From contig CANROV010000089.1 of the NCBI GenBank assembly GCA_947632315.1, positions 1-7,868 of the forward strand: a DNA stretch of 7,868 nucleotides, in the 5' to 3' direction. Under the pieces are notes generated by a model that saw only the letters and a program-made list of their open reading frames with translations, was not told where the DNA came from and ran no database searches. Every line of letters begins with the position of its first letter. Position 1 is the first letter of the stretch. Shown piece after piece: positions 4,827-7,868 of this stretch. This DNA is from Candidatus Gastranaerophilales bacterium. GTDB lineage: Bacteria; Cyanobacteriota; Vampirovibrionia; Gastranaerophilales; Gastranaerophilaceae. Position numbers and translations under genes: made by a program.

Positions 4827-7754
4827 ATGAAAATAACCTCGATTTCGTTGTTATCTAATGTAAACAGAATACAAAATAAAAATATATTAAAGCAAACAAA
4901 TAAACCAAAAAAGATTCCCGAAAACAAATTATTTCAAGTATACTTTGGACGTGATTTAGTAAGTTCTCAAGTCATAAATCCGTCATATTTTAAGCTCCCT
5001 GCAGGTTGTCAGCCTGATGATTTTCAAAAAGAAGCCGCATTAGCTCTTAGTATGGATAAAAATGTTATTGTAGAAGCTCCGACAGGTACAGGTAAGACAG
5101 CTATTGCATATTATACTGCCGTTAAAAATATGAAAAACGGAAAGAAAACATTTTATACTACTCCCCTAAAGGCATTAAGCAATCAAAAATTGAATGAATT
5201 TAAATCAATATTTGGTGAAGAAAATGTGGGAATATTGACAGGCGACAGAAGAGAAAATCCTGAAGCTCCAATTTTAATAATGACTACGGAAGTATATAGA
5301 AATATGGCATTATCCAAAAAATTTGGAGAGAAAACTCCTTTGATGAACAATTTAGGAACGGTAATTTTTGATGAATGCCATTATTTAGGAGATATCTCAA
5401 GAGGTGCAACTTGGGAAGAATCAATAATGCTGACTCCAAAAGATACACAGGTTCTTGCATTAAGTGCTACAATCGGTAATCCGAAAGAAATTAAATCCTG
5501 GATGAACAATTTTAGTGAAAACAATGTTCATTTGATATCTATCCCGCCTTCTGAAAGATATGTGCCGTTGTATTTTGACAGATTAAGTACATCAGCGTAT
5601 GAACGAGAAGAAAAAAGACTTCAAAAGGGTATAAAAAGAGGTTTTATTTGTGAACCTGAACCTTGTTTAAGTTCTAAACCTACATTAAGCGACTATAAGA
5701 ATGCCGTTGAGGAATTAAATAACAAAAAACAACTTCCTGCAATATTTTTTGTGTTCAGTAAAAAGTTTTCCGGACAATTAGTTGATTATTTTGAAAAAGA
5801 AGGGCCTGTCCTTACTACGGAAACAGAACAAAAAGAAATTAGCAGAATTGTAAATGAACATAAATTAAAACATTATATCGGTGCGGATTTAAATGAAAAA
5901 TCATTAAAGCGAGGTTATGCAATACATAATGCAGGAATAATTCCTGCTCAAAAAGAATTAATAGAAGAATTATTTCAAAAAAAGTTGATAAAGGCTGTAA
6001 TCTCAACAGAAACACTGTCTGCCGGAATAAATATGCCTGCTAAGACTGTTGTAATATCTTCAACGCATAAACCTGTTGATGAAAAAGAAGATGAGAACAG
6101 AATAAGATTATTAACAACTAATGAATTTAAACAAATGGCAGGAAGAGCCGGAAGAAGGGGAATTGATAAATTAGGTTACGTTTATACTATGCCTACCGGT
6201 TTTTATGATGAACAGGAATTTTTATCACTCGAATCAATGCCTCATAATTCACTTGAAAGCCGATATAATCCCGAATATTCATTCTTAACAGGTTATTTTC
6301 ATTATAATTCGGATACAAGTAAACTTTCCGATTTCTATTCTCAGACATTTTATACCTATAATGATGACGAGTCAGAACATAACGAAAAGTTAAAAGAACT
6401 TATTGAAATAAGTTCTAAAAAAATAGAGGTGATGAAAAAACTCGGATTTCTTAAAGAGTCTAATGACGGAATAGAAATAACACAAAAAGGCGAGTTAGCT
6501 TCTAATGTCAGAGGATATGATACATTATTATTGACTGAATTAATATCTAACGGAGTGTTTGATGATATATCTCCGGAAACACTTGCTATGACTGCAGGTT
6601 TAATGGCAATACCGGCAAATTTCGATGAAAATGAATTAACAAATCAAACAGATATATCATATATATTTGACGGCGTAAAAGAAAATATCGGACTTATTCG
6701 TAAACAATTAATTGCTTCTATAAATACTCAATTAAAGAAATTCGGAAAAACAACGGATAGTTTTTCATCTTATGAAGCTATTCTTGATTATATAAAAACT
6801 TTTAAACAATCAACGGAAGATGAAAAAACAGTAAAAGCAGAACTTGATATACTGTTTGCTTTAAGGTCAAAATTGTATAAAATAACATCTCAAACAGGTA
6901 AATATTCCCCTGAAGAACTTGTAAATGCTCTAAAAGAAGGCAAGGTAATTCCTACAAAAGTTATGCAAAAATACCTCGAAGCAGTTGATAAATACAAAAA
7001 GAAAATAAATGGCAGTTTTGATGAATATATAAATAACTTAAAAAATAAATTGGATTTATTTAATAATCCTGATAAAGGTAAAAAAGCTCAAGCAAGAATG
7101 GATAAGAAAAAAGAAGAATTGCTGACTGCAATAAAACAAGCTGAATTAATGCAATATCTTGATAATAAATTGGCCGGTGCAATAAATTCAAATTATCTTT
7201 TTATAAAGAAATATCCCCCTGAAAAAGTAAAAGCTGACTATGAATATTTAGATAAAAAATATGCTCAAATGACATCTGAAGAATTGATTGCTAAGCCTGT
7301 AAAAGCACTAATTCAACTTGATTTATATAATAATAATTTGGAAGAAAACAATAAAAATAATAGTATAGCTATGCAAAAAATAACAAAACAGTTATTTAAC
7401 AGTGCATTAAAAGTTTATGAAACCGAAATTGGCGCAGGATTAAAATCAATGCTTCATAAATATAATAAAGATGCTTCACAAATATTATATTTATGGTCAT
7501 ATATGAATAAAATGAATCCATACAGTATGTTGAATTGGGCTAAATTAAATCAGATAACGGGTGATAAATTTGATGAAGGAACTATATACAGAAGCGTTAT
7601 GCAGAGTGCAGATTTATTAAGCCAAATACAAGATATGGCAAGAACAGGTCATAAATATTCAAATAATGCGGAAGAAGCCGAAAAATATGATAAATTAGCT
7701 AAAACTGCAAATGAAGCAAGGAGACTTATTATTCAGGAGCCTGTTGAGGTATAA
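4827..7754 (+). CDS. Ski2/Mtr4-like DExH-box RNA helicase
   Basis: This is an ATP-dependent superfamily 2 helicase, probably acting on RNA in the cytoplasm. The motor has all motifs: Gln motif FQ (66-67), motif I APTGTGKT (84-91), Ia TTPLKALSNQK (111-121), Ib LTGD and TTEVYRNM, motif II DECH (182-185) followed by YLGD as in Ski2 proteins, motif III SAT (213-215), motif IV near 305-313, motif V TETLSAGINMPAKTVV (394-409) and motif VI QMAGRAGRRG (436-445). After the motor come a winged-helix/ratchet-like region (about 490-630), a Lys/Glu-rich helical stretch (about 630-850), and a C-terminal segment resembling DSHCT (about 884-975). At 975 residues it is in the size range of bacterial HelY and eukaryotic Mtr4 proteins. 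The first 60 residues match no helicase element: a basic, Asn/Lys-rich leader with a VYFGRDL segment at 38-44 and no signal-peptide features. It has its own ribosome binding site and no evident functional link to the upstream operon. The RNA substrate cannot be deduced; family assignment is firm. Confidence 0.93.
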   Translation: MKITSISLLSNVNRIQNKNILKQTNKPKKIPENKLFQVYFGRDLVSSQVINPSYFKLPAGCQPDDFQKEAALALSMDKNVIVEAPTGTGKTAIAYYTAVKNMKNGKKTFYTTPLKALSNQKLNEFKSIFGEENVGILTGDRRENPEAPILIMTTEVYRNMALSKKFGEKTPLMNNLGTVIFDECHYLGDISRGATWEESIMLTPKDTQVLALSATIGNPKEIKSWMNNFSENNVHLISIPPSERYVPLYFDRLSTSAYEREEKRLQKGIKRGFICEPEPCLSSKPTLSDYKNAVEELNNKKQLPAIFFVFSKKFSGQLVDYFEKEGPVLTTETEQKEISRIVNEHKLKHYIGADLNEKSLKRGYAIHNAGIIPAQKELIEELFQKKLIKAVISTETLSAGINMPAKTVVISSTHKPVDEKEDENRIRLLTTNEFKQMAGRAGRRGIDKLGYVYTMPTGFYDEQEFLSLESMPHNSLESRYNPEYSFLTGYFHYNSDTSKLSDFYSQTFYTYNDDESEHNEKLKELIEISSKKIEVMKKLGFLKESNDGIEITQKGELASNVRGYDTLLLTELISNGVFDDISPETLAMTAGLMAIPANFDENELTNQTDISYIFDGVKENIGLIRKQLIASINTQLKKFGKTTDSFSSYEAILDYIKTFKQSTEDEKTVKAELDILFALRSKLYKITSQTGKYSPEELVNALKEGKVIPTKVMQKYLEAVDKYKKKINGSFDEYINNLKNKLDLFNNPDKGKKAQARMDKKKEELLTAIKQAELMQYLDNKLAGAINSNYLFIKKYPPEKVKADYEYLDKKYAQMTSEELIAKPVKALIQLDLYNNNLEENNKNNSIAMQKITKQLFNSALKVYETEIGAGLKSMLHKYNKDASQILYLWSYMNKMNPYSMLNWAKLNQITGDKFDEGTIYRSVMQSADLLSQIQDMARTGHKYSNNAEEAEKYDKLAKTANEARRLIIQEPVEV

Positions 7755-7868
7755 GTTTATTTATTTTTATTATTTAAAAAGAAATTAAAATAAGTAAATA
7801 AAAAAGAAGATTGAAGCCCATTGTGGAGTATAGTTAAATTTCTTACTGAAATAACAATGAAGCAGGCG
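7755..7868. other. 3' flank of the helicase, no supported gene
   Basis: The segment starts with a very A/T-rich stretch in which TTTATTTA (7756-7763) and TAAATAAA (7795-7802) form an all-A/T inverted repeat 31 bases apart. It has no G-C pairs and is followed by A residues, so on the + strand it is not a good terminator. From 7815 to the edge one + frame is open, with a possible TTG at 7821 and an ATG at 7857, but it is too short and lacks a clear ribosome binding site. Minus-strand frames are also open at the edge. Confidence 0.4.

Noticed and set aside
1..7868. CRISPR array, tRNA, rRNA or insertion sequence
   Set aside because: No regularly spaced repeats, cloverleaf-like sequences, rRNA-like stretches, transposase motifs or terminal inverted repeats with target duplications were seen on either strand.

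Overview
The window is a low-GC stretch (very A/T-rich by eye) with all genes on the + strand and the standard genetic code (UGA and UAA act as stops, UGG reads as Trp). The gene set and style fit a non-photosynthetic relative of cyanobacteria, such as Vampirovibrionia/Melainabacteria of the gut Gastranaerophilales type: an AT-rich genome, soluble GAF-containing hybrid-like kinases, a PilB-family protein, a Ski2-like helicase and a helicase N-terminal leader of a kind I associate with that group. This placement is an inference from memory; another AT-rich phylum is possible.

Layout. Bases 1-587 hold the 3' two thirds of mazG, a house-cleaning NTP pyrophosphohydrolase cut by the window edge. 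A 332-base gap (588-919) follows, with a weak terminator-like hairpin, short direct repeats, a candidate extended -10 promoter and a perfect 10-base inverted repeat in the presumed leader. Bases 920-4728 form a tight three-gene operon: a soluble sensor histidine kinase (692 aa), a CheY-like single-domain response regulator overlapping it by 23 bases, and, 4 bases on, a PilB/GspE-related protein. After a 98-base gap, 4827-7754 encodes a 975-residue Ski2/Mtr4-like DExH RNA helicase with its own strong ribosome binding site. The last 114 bases hold no gene I can support.

How the genes work together. The kinase has an intact catalytic core but is flanked by a pseudo-receiver domain at its N-terminus and an unassigned, possibly GGDEF-derived domain at its C-terminus. 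The response regulator has every catalytic receiver residue but no output domain, so it must act through a partner. The obvious candidate is the protein encoded directly downstream. That protein has the N-terminal MshEN-like domain and the fold landmarks of a type IV pilus/type II secretion assembly ATPase, but has lost the Walker B glutamate position, the His box, several conserved arginines and the zinc-binding cysteines. It keeps Walker A. This cassette of kinase, CheY-like regulator and apparent pseudo-ATPase is the most interesting element of the window. mazG and the helicase look like independent housekeeping genes.
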